A stretch of DNA of 64,000 nucleotides from Streblospio benedicti (lineage: Eukaryota; Annelida; Polychaeta; Spionida; Spionidae): contig CM032659.1 in NCBI GenBank assembly GCA_019095985.1, positions 7,836,938 through 7,900,937 on the forward strand, in the 5' to 3' direction. Under the pieces are notes generated by a model, which made no database searches, had not been told where the DNA came from, and saw nothing but the letters and a program-made list of their open reading frames with translations. The position numbers were made by a program, and so were the translations under genes. Numbering within the stretch: the first letter of the stretch is position 1; each line of letters opens with the position of its first letter. Shown here piece after piece: positions 12,427-24,300 of the stretch.

Positions 12427-12434
12427 TATAAAAG
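12427..12434 (+). promoter_or_regulatory. TATA box of small HSP gene
   Basis: TATAAAAG lies between the heat-shock elements and the start codon. Transcription should begin about 25-30 bases downstream (near 12455-12465), giving a 5' UTR of about 225 bases. The UTR contains a tandem copy of GAAGAGACATTGTGA (about 12584-12619). Confidence 0.85.
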
Positions 12435-12686
12435 GCGGATGGCCGCGCTCGGGTTCAGATTTCAGTGAATCAAGCGTGAAAAACAGTTGAACGAATTGAA
12501 AGTCAACTAAAATTGACTACTAATAATTGCCATTTATTTTACAAACAATCAAGCGGATTCGAGTGCGAATTTCAACTGCATTTTGAAGAGACATTGTGAC
12601 ATTTGAAGAGACATTGTGAAAAAGCACTGCTCGCGGATATTTCATTTCACTTAGACGGCTGAAAGAAGGATAAAAAAGGAAGAAAA

Positions 12687-13271
12687 ATGGCTCTTCGTCT
12701 GAACTGGTTCCGCGACCACCCCGTCTACCAGAGCCCCGTACGTTACTTCGCCATGACACCGTGGGACGAGCTCGAACACTCTCTCCACGGCCTCAACCGT
12801 CGTATGCGGGAGATGGACAGAGTCTACAACGACGTCTTCAGCCAGTTTCTCGCCCTCAACCCGTCTGGTGGCTCGGGACACCTGGGCTGTCTCTCCCAGG
12901 GCATCGAGAGCCTCATCGACGACGCCGTGACCACGGAAAGTGACGGTTCGAGGAAGTTTCGTCTACAGTACGACGTGCGAAACTTTCGGCCCGAGGATAT
13001 CAAGGTGAAAACGGTGGACAACCGGCTGGAGGTGACGGCAAAGTGCGAGGAAGGGGACGACAACCACAGGATGTACCGCGAGTACCACCGCTCGTGTGCG
13101 CTGCCTGAGGGTCTGCAGGTGGAGAATCTGAAGTCCGTGTACACCCCTGACGGCGTGCTGGCGATAGAGGCGCCCCTGCCCGCCATCGAGCCTCCCAAGC
13201 CCAAGGAGCAGAAGCAGCAGGAGGTGGCAAAGAAGACCGAGCCCGTGCCCATCTCTATTGAGCATAACTAA
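12687..13271 (+). CDS. Small heat-shock protein (alpha-crystallin/Hsp20 family)
   Basis: A single exon of 194 residues. Small HSPs are ATP-independent holdase chaperones that form large oligomers and keep unfolding proteins soluble in the cytosol. Residues 1-85 form the variable N-terminal arm with W7 and W26 and an FSQF segment. The alpha-crystallin domain spans about 88-165, with the strand FRLQYDVRNFRPEDIKVKTV and the family hallmark DGVLAIEAP at 155-163. The C-terminal tail ends with an I-S-I motif (189-191), the IXI/V peptide that docks into a neighbouring subunit. Length and lack of introns fit stress-induced members. The start codon follows AAAAA and is the first in-frame ATG. Upstream HSEs and a TATA box predict strong heat induction. 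GC-rich coding sequence contrasts with its AT-rich surroundings. Confidence 0.95.
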   Translation: MALRLNWFRDHPVYQSPVRYFAMTPWDELEHSLHGLNRRMREMDRVYNDVFSQFLALNPSGGSGHLGCLSQGIESLIDDAVTTESDGSRKFRLQYDVRNFRPEDIKVKTVDNRLEVTAKCEEGDDNHRMYREYHRSCALPEGLQVENLKSVYTPDGVLAIEAPLPAIEPPKPKEQKQQEVAKKTEPVPISIEHN

Positions 13272-13852
13272 ATAGGCAGCAGTGACAGACGATCGATAGT
13301 GTGATTATGATTGTGAATATGACTTTGAACTTGATTGCTAAGACTATGTTGGACTTTATTATGAAAGTGATATTTAGTGTTATGTTTTTGTTTCGAGAAA
13401 TGTCTTTAATTTTCATATGCAACCATTGGAACAGTCAGAAATTGATTACGATGTAAATATCCAAGGAATGTTAGTCCTAGTCAACTATGTGAATCTAGAT
13501 CAGTTAGTATGTGTGTGTTATTCTGTGTGAAATGTTCATAAACTTCTACGATATTGTACGATGGATTATTGTATCACATTCTTGGTGTAGAATAATGGAT
13601 CTATATGTACATATGAAATATATGCATATTTATCGTGTGTGAAGTACTTTGGTTTAGTTTATTACTTTCAATCATGACCGGCAGCATAACTAAAGTGGAA
13701 TGTGTTCTGCATACAATGCATTTAAAATCATGTGTGAGTATTTTCCTTGCCAAGCAATTTATAGATTTTTATGTACTTTTCTATTTGTATCATTGATGAA
13801 TGTACATTGCTGGTAAATGTACCGGTAGATTGTAGTTCCGAAAAGCTTTTCC

Positions 13853-13858
13853 AATAAA
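13853..13858 (+). terminator. Poly(A) signal of small HSP gene
   Basis: Canonical AATAAA about 580 bases after the stop codon, in an AT-rich 3' UTR. Cleavage is expected 10-30 bases further on. Confidence 0.7.
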
Positions 13859-13871
13859 AATGTTACAAAGT

Positions 13872-15200
13872 TAAGCTTGTGTAATTGTTATAAATTCGAA
13901 TCTACTAAAATGTCATGACATTTGAAACTTTCCAAAATCATGTTTCCCCAAATTCACTACAATACAAGGATAATATTAAAAGCAACAAATACATGAATAT
14001 TGAACAAAATACAGTGGAACATGACTTAGTGTGAACATTATATTTTGAGTGGGTCATTTTAAATACATTGGGAGATGGGACAAGTAAAAAGTGCACACAT
14101 GAAGACAAGCGTTCATAAGATATGGCCACATGACCAGGTTCCTCTCAACGTATTTAATTCACCACACATGTTTACTGCAAAAACCGCATAATCTTCCGGA
14201 ATGAAGGCGCAAGTTATGTGGAAGCCCGGGGGGGGGAAGTAACTTCCTACGGGGATGTGCCAAAAATTTGGGTATAGTTTTTGAAATTTTTTATATAGAT
14301 TTGGGTGTGTTTTTTATTCTCTTCTATATAAATGTTATATACTTTGTAGATACATATATAAAGATAGGTTTAAAATACTGGTCATACCGATATATAAATT
14401 TGACCATAAAATTCTAAAGTTTCACAGAAAGTTAAATCACTAATTGTCTAATGATCAAAAGCCAATTATAACAGCATGTTTATGACCCGGGGTTTATGAT
14501 AGCCTCCCCCGTATAGCTGCATTTAGGAAGTTACCCCCCCTCCCCGGGGATAGCCTGTGATACTATCCTCTTAAATTGATCAATAAAACAAATAAATTGT
14601 CAGCTAGATTTTTCACTTGTATTTATATAAACATGGGTTACATTTTTAAAAATCTGATATATAAGTATGGGTACGGTTTCCAGAGACAAATTGGCACACC
14701 CCTACCTGAAAAGGAACCAAGTTACTAACTCTCCACCGGACAGACAGTCCAGTCATTTTTAGAGTGTATTGTTTGCATTGTGGACATCACTACATATTTA
14801 AAATTACGATTAACGGTAAAATATCTGGACAGTCCAGTCATTTTTAGAGTGTATTGTTTGCATTGTGTGCAACATCATCTGGACAGTTACATCAGCTACT
14901 TCACGTATTTTCAGCCATTTTGTTGACTCTGCTAATTTTGTGACGCTTTGTACTTAATGAAATATTTGAGTCCATTATCATTACGGATATGAGCATAAAT
15001 ATTACATGTATTGATAGACATTTTAACAATAAAATAAAATAATAAAATTCTAGACGTATTTCTGTCTAATCTTGACGTTTTAGACCTCTTGCGTAAGCAC
15101 TTGTCTCTTAGGCTAGCTCCCAAAGAGAATTACCGCTGTCATAACCTAAAATGCGTACGTTTGTTTGCGTTGTATTGCTTGTTCAGCCAATATTTGACTC
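13872..15200. other. Intergenic region between small HSP and AF10 genes
   Basis: No coding exon is seen. It contains a transposon-like inverted pair at 14228-14730 and a short direct repeat of CAGTCCAGTCATTTTTAGAG (14743 and 14827 copies), which also carries the following GTGTATTGTTTGCATTGTG. Confidence 0.6.
14228..14730. mobile_element. Probable non-autonomous DNA element
   Basis: The left part reads GTAACTTCCTACGGGGATGT; the right part GGCACACCCCTACCTG, then GAACCAAGTTAC, is a degenerate inverted copy. A second GTTACCCCCC word at 14531 and TATATAAATTTG/TATATAAGT phrases suggest nested or duplicated pieces. Boundaries are uncertain. Confidence 0.4.
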
Positions 15201-15203
15201 TCC

Positions 15204-15212
15204 GCGCATGCG
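15204..15212 (+). promoter_or_regulatory. NRF-1-like motif upstream of AF10
   Basis: GCGCATGCG is a palindromic CpG-rich motif that matches the core of the NRF-1 site found in many TATA-less housekeeping promoters. It lies about 95 bases upstream of the AF10 start codon. No TATA box is evident. Confidence 0.4.
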
Positions 15213-15307
15213 TACTTGACTACAAATTAATAATTTCCCTCTAAAAAGCCAATCAATGTGTAATTAATTTGTTTTGTGAATTTGGAACTTAAAATGAAAC
15301 AGCAATA

Positions 15308-18300
15308 ATGCGTGAAATGGTTGGAGGATGTTGTGTTTGTTCAGATGAGCGGGGATGGAGCGAGAACCCCCTTGTCTATTGTGATGGTCATGGCTGTAAT
15401 GTGGCAGTTCATCAAGGTGAATGACTTGTCTAGTTTTCTAAATATTCTGTCAAACGTAGCATGTTGCAAACACATATTCTACAAGTTAAATGAATGCAAC
15501 ACAAGCAGATATCAGCCAATTAGTGTTGCATGACCCACTATAGGCAGATCTACAGTCTATTTGGAGGCGGGGAGGGCACTTCTGTCATTAATTTCATATG
15601 ACAGATTCAATTGCAATCAGGGAAAGTAGCAGTCCCATTCATTTCTCTGGAACGTAAAACATGTTTAAAGAATAGTCAGAATACATGCACACATTGGCCT
15701 ATGTGTGCAATCCCTGCATGACAAATTTGACAGAAACGTGCAATTGTTTAACAAGAAAACATTAGTTGGTCATAACAGTAGCCTTATTGACGTAGCTACA
15801 TTAGAATCAATATTTACTGGCAATAACTACAGTTGTTGATTGTGGTAGGAGGATACACATACATATTGAAGTATTCTTGGGTGTATTTGTTAAATGGTTA
15901 CAACGGTTCTGTGCAATATTGAGTACGTAAAGTTTATTATTCTAATTATTCAAATTTGTTTTCAGCGTGTTATGGCATCATAACCGTACCGTCGGGTCCT
16001 TGGTTCTGTCGCAAATGTGAATCTCAGGAAAGAGCAGCACGTGTGGTCAGTATTGACAATTGTGTCCATAAATATTTAATATTCCTGTCAATCATGACAA
16101 ATCATAAATTGTGTTGTAAAATTTTATTTTGCTGTTATTCTTTTTCTCAAAATTATTATGTTTGATTGCATTTTAGTATCGACAGTTTTTCGGTTATGTT
16201 TTACGCCTGTGTGTATTTTCTTTTAACCAGAATGCATTATTTGAAGTTGATACTTTGTAGCGTTGTGAATTATGCCCACAAAAAGATGGGGCATTGAAAA
16301 GAACGGACACAGGAGGCTGGTGTCATGTTGTGTGTGCTCTCTTCATACCTGAGGCGTGGTTTGGAAACGTGCAAACAATGGAACCCATTATATTAAAGGG
16401 TGTGCCTCCAGAAAGGTTCAATAAGGTATGTCATGTCAATTGTTTTATTTTAACCGTTTACTATCTGGTATTAGAATGCTTAAAATGCTCATGGGAATTT
16501 GAGGATTTTGGAACAATATTGTTCTCTATCACCTTATGTTAATGAATGATCTCTACTAAAAAGAATTATGCAAGACATAGATTTCATGCAAGATATACCG
16601 AGTTTAACATTCATCATTTTTAAATGACTGAAATTATTTTCAAATAATCACAGCTTTGGTAGTTATTTTATAAATATAGCTACATAAAGATATTTCTTTA
16701 AGGTCTAATCTGAATGTTGAATTGCAGTCGTGTTACATCTGTGAGGAGCAGTCACGTGGCAACAAAGCGACCAGTGGCAGCTGCATGCAGTGTAACAAGA
16801 ACGGGTGTAAACAGCACTTCCACGTCACATGGTCAGTGATCATGAAAAAATGTATAAATAGTTCACCATAGGGGTTGACGTAAGGATTGATAGGGCAGTA
16901 GACATCAGGGCCACAAAGTTTGAAAATCAATCTTATATCAGGTCGCCTGGGTTAAGATTATGTAGCCCGACATTGGAGGCTAGATCAAGATGACTATGTC
17001 AATGGGGCTAAGGAAGGCCAGGGTGGCATTTAAAAAGCATGATTAACTAAATGATTACTAATTATTAGACAAAAGTGGGATTTATTTCAAAAGTATAGAT
17101 GGACAAGTTGTACAATTACAAGAATATCTAATTGTGCATAAACATTGAAAACCCAACGTGCCACCTACAGTCAAAACTTGGTAGCCAGGCTAGTTTTCAG
17201 GTAGCCTGAGGCTACGACAGATGCAAGTATTGTTACACTGGGCTGTTTCTCTTAAGGGAAATTTGTTTGTATGAAACACACTAAAAATACAGAAATAAAG
17301 ACAATCCAGTTGGACATAAATAATATTATTTTTTTTTCTTTTATGCAACACTCAAAAAAGTTTAAATTTTTTTCAACAAATGAAATTTAATTTATTAATA
17401 GAGAAAAAATGTTTCAGTTGATTGCTCATTTATGATGTTGGTATTTTAGCAAAAAAATGAAGGAATAGTATAATTCCATAGTTTCATAATTGCTATTTTT
17501 AGTGCCCAGAGCTGTGGATTGCTCTGTGAAGAAGCCGGGAATTATGACAATGTCAAGTACTGTGGATACTGTGCGTATCACTTCAAGAAATTGGTAAGAA
17601 CATCTACATTTTACCATCCATTTTTAACTTTTCAGCTCATATCACTGATTTAAAACCTAAGATGAATGTTTTATTTTTTTTTATTTTTTGACGATATGAA
17701 ATTTTAGGTCTCAGAAATTTTTCTCATACATGTTCAGATTTTTCATTTTGTAATGAACATTTACCATTGAAAAAGGTTTATAGGGACAGTATTTCTCTTA
17801 GTTTTAACATTTTGAAAAAGAAAGTCATGTTTTCTTAACTTATTAAAATATTTCATCTCTAGATGTAAATTAATTTTGTACAACTACTTTTTCAGAAAAA
17901 AGATAGCCACATCAAAACCATCCCTGCTTTCAAACCCATACCAGCTGACAATGCAACCCCAGAGGGCACTCCGGAGAAAAATCCATCGTCTCTCTGGAAC
18001 AATAAGAAGAGTCCATCAAGAGCAGAGGGCGTTGGAGGCAGCTTCATACACGCTAAATCACTTGTAAGAATCCATGGGTGCTATAAAAAATTTTTTTTTG
18101 CATTTCTAGGGATTCAAAAATAAATACATGTACATTGGTTGTCTTAGGTTGTTGAATATCAAATACATGTAAAATTGTTAAATAATAGTGTTAGTTTATA
18201 GGACGATTTTATAGAAATGTTTGCAGTTTATTATTTTTTATTTATTTATTTATTTATTTTAGCTATTAACATGTAAAAAGATACATATAAATTGACCAAT

Positions 18301-21300
18301 TTCAAGTGACGTATGACGCTATATGCGCACACAGCCTGGACCCAGAAAATATACCAGTGTCACAAAACATTGTGTATATTAGACATTTTGAAGATGGTAT
18401 TATTGTGCTTTATGTTCATAATTATGTATCGTGAGTGACACACATAGAAATGTTCGCATACTTCTCTAGTTTTCATATATGATACTCAAATTTTATTTGG
18501 AATTATATTTCATCAGCTTTGACCAGATTTATAACCTGTGTTTTTGCCTCAAATTTGACGTACTATAGACTTTTCGTAATGCTGCTGCTTTTGCACGCTC
18601 TTGAGTAGCGAGTGATGCCATGTTAGTCTAGTTCTATACATCAACCAAACGCCTATTAATATTTCTTCATCCGTGTGCTGACACCTTTATATGGTATTGT
18701 TTTCTGGTTAAAGTATGTACTTTTTCATGCTGTTGTAGTATTATTATGTTTCATATTTTTTTTGAGTAAAGATTATTTGAAAAATTAGAAGAAAAAAAAC
18801 AGTCACTTGCTCTACAGTATCATTGTTTACAATGAAACGTCAAGCGTTCCTAGTCGGAGCTCTTGAGTAGTACTGTGTCAAAAAAAGTAAAAGTAAATGT
18901 CCTTGTAAATCTTTTATTTCAATGATTGATGCAAATACTCGTGATATATTGTAGACCAGATATAGCATGCGTTCCCGTTCAAAGGTAAGAAAATTAGTAC
19001 ATTTTCAGTGATCGCTCTGGGAATTTGTCAAAGTGAGACACATGTCTTGCCCAATTTTTAAATATGAGACAAATGAGAAAAAAACGAGACATAATGTGGC
19101 AAAGCTTTGAAAAATTGAGACAGAACAGTAATAATTAAGAAGTTGTAATTTTATTCATGAATCCGAAGCCCCGCCCCTTTCTATCGATTTGTTACCACGT
19201 GCACGAAGGTCTCACAAACAAGGCTTGTTAACTTAATGAAGCATGGACATTTGAGACATATTTAGAAAGCTATAACTTTCAAACGACTTGATCAGGGATC
19301 AGGTTGGACCGCGCATTTGCGATTTTAGCGCACTCCTGTCATCAAAATCGCAATGAAACAAACCCTGTGGGCTAAAAAATCCCACAGCTAGCTTAGTCTA
19401 CCTCATTAGCATATCAGTAGCATATTCACTCTAATACTTGAAGACTCCAAGACACAAGTGTTTTTACACCCGGACAGTAATTAGTGTCTCATTGGCTGAC
19501 ATCACTTAGCAAGCTTCCAAGGCCAGTTGAAACTGCCAGTATGCTTGACCTCAAAAGCACGTGTTTGCACTGTCTGTCTATCCACGATGCATTTTCAAAA
19601 CAAACAGCCACAATGCCCAATCCCACGTGTCTTCTGATAAAGGCTACAGATGTAATCTCAATATTCTATGACTCTGCCATGAGTGATTGTCAGCTAAGTA
19701 AGATGACTGCTTATCTGATGACTGTAATCTGAGGGGCAGATTTAGTTTATATTCCTGTGAAATATAGGTTGGTACTGTGATTTCTTCTGTTTAATGTTCG
19801 AGAATAATACATAGGGATTGGGGATTGTCTTATCCTCATACAGAAAGAGATGACAGCCTCCTAATGCCCAGAATGGCTGGTAATTTCGTTTTTGTGTTGA
19901 TTTTTCTGTGTTTGTTTTGCTCCGAGAATCAAGTGTCAATGTGATCTATTGATTGGGATGACTTTCTGCTACGTACTAGTAATGTCCCAGGGCATTTGTT
20001 GTTAATATCCTACCAAGTCTAAAAGGAATATCAAATGTGAAGTAAATAATTAGGTTCATTTATGGTGTCATATATTTTTATTACATATCATATATACCAA
20101 ATAGCGGAAAATAAAGCAAACAATTCCCACTCTCTGGGAAAAAATCCCACTGTCTTTAGTTAGTTGGGATTTTTTATCCCACATGAAAAAAATTCCAACC
20201 TGATCCCTGCTTGATCACACATCTTGACATTTGGTAGAATCACTCTAATAATCCATAGCATTTATATCATGCAAGTTAGTAACTTACAAAATGGTAGATA
20301 TTTTATAATTAACATTTTAATTTTCAACACTCAAGTTGCATTGTCAGTGACGGACATTCGATGATGAAGATAAGTCGGTGATTATCCATAAACATTTCGA
20401 TACATATATGCCAACTGCATTTGATGCTTATATTATCCTTGATGTGTATGTGAATTTTACATATATAAATCCGTTGATTAAGTGTATAATTCATCTAGAA
20501 TTCAAAGAGCAAAAATCTATTCGTAACACCTGCTGTTGTTAAACACGTTTTTAGACTAAAACTTTGCACGCACAAGCGTAGCATTAGCCTCGTTCAACCC
20601 GACCATGTACTTATTGAATTGAGTGCAGTCAATACAGTAGCTCGTTGCTTAAGACTACCACCAGCGTCGGGTTGAAAAAAAGTCTACTATTCAGTATCAT
20701 ACGTCATTTGACGTTCTTTATCGAATGCCAATAAGCTCTCAGTTGGTGATGCCACATAGTACTATAGACATACCCATCAAGAATTCACATGTCGGATCAA
20801 TATTATGAACCAATTATGAAGTCATGAACGAAAGGATATTTCTCACATCACCCGCACTGCCGTATAATCGATGTTTTTATGCCTTGTTGCTGAGTATGTG
20901 CCGATGTTGAAATTTTTATGCCTTGTATGCATGATAGTATGTTAGGCGAGATTTTTCTTAGATTTTTTATAAATTAATTTTTGGTGGAAATCGTATTGAA
21001 TTACACGTCAGGACCGAAAATTTGGCAGTTCTTTAATTTTACAACATTTAATCTTTATCATCACTAAGAAATAAATATAGTAATGTCGTTGTTGTGATAT
21101 ATGTATTTTATTCTCCATTTGTTCGTGGCCAAATCTAACTTCATGGGAGAATATGATGCTATGTTTGCATACTTTGAACGCTATAATTTCACTCGTAATA
21201 AAGCAACATACTGCGTTTTTTCCGGAAATCAGTGTTCACCAGCAGAATAAAGTTCAACTACATCAAAAAATCAAAATATATTGTTACCTGCATCAGCCGG

Positions 21301-24300
21301 TTGCACTTAAAAGGTTCCATTATTCAAAGTATTGATGGTGATTCTTATTATCACACTTTGAGACCATAATATTGTAAATATTTTAAGAAATCTATCGATT
21401 ACTCCCCAGATCAAGACGACAAAATTGCTCTTTATTATCGCCCTACCTGTCTGCTAACATATCGTTTATCGAGAAAGGGCTATGTTAACAATATGCAACA
21501 GCCATGCGCGATTGATTAAGGCTGATTCTCTGCACCCTGCATACATATGCATAAATTATGATAATGAGCCATTGATTAGCGTCGTCAGTCGAATGAAACG
21601 TTAAATATTATTGGTAGTTGCGCCATCTGTTAGCCAATGAGATGGCGCAATAAATTAACCGAATGAAGCGAATGAAACGTTAAATATTATTGGTAGTTGC
21701 GCCATCTGTTAGCCAATGAGATGGCGCAATAATTAGTTTGTTCGATGTCAGAAATACGTCATCATTTCTCGTGTGAGCGTGATTTATGATGACGAAATAA
21801 ACATAGATATGGCGGATGTGACAAATTTTATTAGGTATTTTTTTACATATTTCTTAAATTACATCGTTATTTAAGCGTGTTAGTGTTTAATCGTGTCGGA
21901 TAAATTTTATTAGTTCAATTAGGTAGCAATAGCATTCTTTTTTACAAGCCGTTTTTTTCTGCGATAATCGTGTTTTTGCACATTTCTTGTGATGTGTCAA
22001 GTGAATCTTTAATGAAATTGTTAAATGTAATAAACTTCGGCGAAGCCGAATAAGCGGTGCCGTAGGCGCCGCGTATCTTGCACCGCAGGCGCCGGGGGTG
22101 GGTGCGGGAGGGGGACACCCCCTTCTGCTGCATGAGGGGGGGCGGGGATCTCCCCCGAAAATTTTTGAAAATTTGATGCATTTTTCTGCAATCTAGACTA
22201 GAGCTACTATTTGGCAAAAGACAGATATCTACATAGTGTTTCGCGATATTCATTCAAATATTACCTATCTATGCCATAAGATAATACTTATTATATATCT
22301 GGATTGTACATCATATAATGGAATCATAATATTAATGAATGTGTGATATCTGTATCCTTTTAATGCCACAATTAAATAGAAAATATTAGAATTCTGGTAT
22401 GAAAAGCTTTTATACGTGCGTTGAAATATTAGACCCACAAAAGAAGTGGTGTATCCAAAACTTGACTGAAACCCCCCTCGCTCGAAATGGAATATCGGTG
22501 ACAAAATATACATCATCCCTTACTTATATTTTAAGTAAGATAAATATTACTTATGAGTCATAAATATTATATGATCTATGGTGAGCATTAGATCAGTAGG
22601 ATTATGGATATATTTGTCTAGAAATTTGGTTATGGCTTATGAAGTTTCTTTCACCTTATGGAAAATGTCCTCTACATATTATTCAAACAACATAATTTAA
22701 TTCACAACTAACAAATTATAGCAACTTTAAACTTGTGCGGCTACTTTCCCATACATTTATATGGTAACCGTGTCTTTCTATCACCTCACGGGGGTGAATT
22801 CAAGTGACTTATGATGCTGGGGTTTCCTTGAGAATATTCACATGTAACATCGGCATCCATTATCGCTCAATCATGAGCTTATTCTTAATTTCTGCTTGAA
22901 ACAACGAATGCATTATCCATTTGTCGATAGTACTTCTCTGATACGAAATATTTATTTTGTTAGCATCTTCTTACAAATATATTCATTAGTATATCGTCCA
23001 TAATCTATAAAGTACTGTTTAATTTTCCCTTTGTTGTTTTTTTCGATATTGATTTTCTGGTATACAAAGCGCATGTGCGAAACGCCAGGTGTCATTTAAA
23101 AAAAAGCGCACCCTACTACAAGTGCCGTTGGATGGCGCCACAATGCGTTTCCATAAAAATTTCAACAAACATGGCTGCGCCCATATCAAACGTTCGTGGC
23201 TGAGTAGAAAAATATTATTTCTTTTTATTTTGAATAAAGGTACCGACCCAAATAAATCTGCGACACTGCTGTCGCAGCCAAGTTCGAGAAATGCGACAGA
23301 CACCATTTTTATGTGTAAAAAGTCGCAAAATCGCGGTCGAGAGTTATCATTGCATTTTTAGAGCAGAAATACTGTGACGAAAGTGGTCAATTTCTCTCTA
23401 TTTACTATGGCACAGGAAATATTTAGGGGATATGCGCACGCATCTTCCGACAGGTGCTTGTGTTTACAAACACTGAAAAAGGTCAATATCCATAGATAAA
23501 ACAATAATAATAAAACTATATACAATTATTGAGTTAGAACCTTAAAAACAATGAATGAGAAATTAGAACAATCAATTCCGTAATAAAGACTAGATTTGTG
23601 AAATGAGTCACAATTATGAATTTAATATTTGTTATTGAAAAATAAATTCACAAATGATGAAGATTTTTTTTCATCATTTTAATATGAAAAATAAATGCAT
23701 CTGTAAAACAATGGCTTCTACAAATATTTTAATTTCATGGTATAATTTTGCTAATGATTACTGCAAAGCACATGTTCTTATTTTCCTTCAACTTTTCACT
23801 GGCCCTTCTGATACATTACTGGCCCTGCGAGTGCCAAAGATGGAAAGCGTTGCTAGGGCGTCGCACATGGTACGCGAGATAATCAGAACGTTCTCTGTGT
23901 TGCATCCAATAAATATATAAAAGGAAAATAAAGTTAAATAAAGTTATGTTTGCTAGATTTAAGATTTGATCTGCGGTATGCCCTCTCATATTTGTTTAAT
24001 AGTAGTCGAAACAATGACCGTTGTTTATACCTGCTTTAATGATCCAAATGTCCAAATTGTTTGCCAAAAGATATACAAAAATACATGAAAGTTTTACGTT
24101 TCTACATTTCTTCCTTTGCGGTGGACATTAATTGTTGAAACGTAAAACTATGTATTTTGGTATATTTTGGAAAACATTTTGGACATTTGGAACATTAAAG
24201 CAGGTATAAAGAACTGTCATTGTTTTGACTACTATTAAATAAATATGGATAAAATTAGTTATGATGCTTTGAAAATTTTGATTTCACAATATTTCGCCTT

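Noticed and set aside
12824-13265. Minus-strand frames opposite the small HSP gene
   Set aside because: Shadows of a GC-rich coding exon; the plus frame carries the alpha-crystallin domain.
21942-22253. Minus-strand 103-codon frame with basic patches
   Set aside because: It lies over a dispersed GC-rich repeat also present at 29.3 kb, without conserved protein sequence between the two copies.
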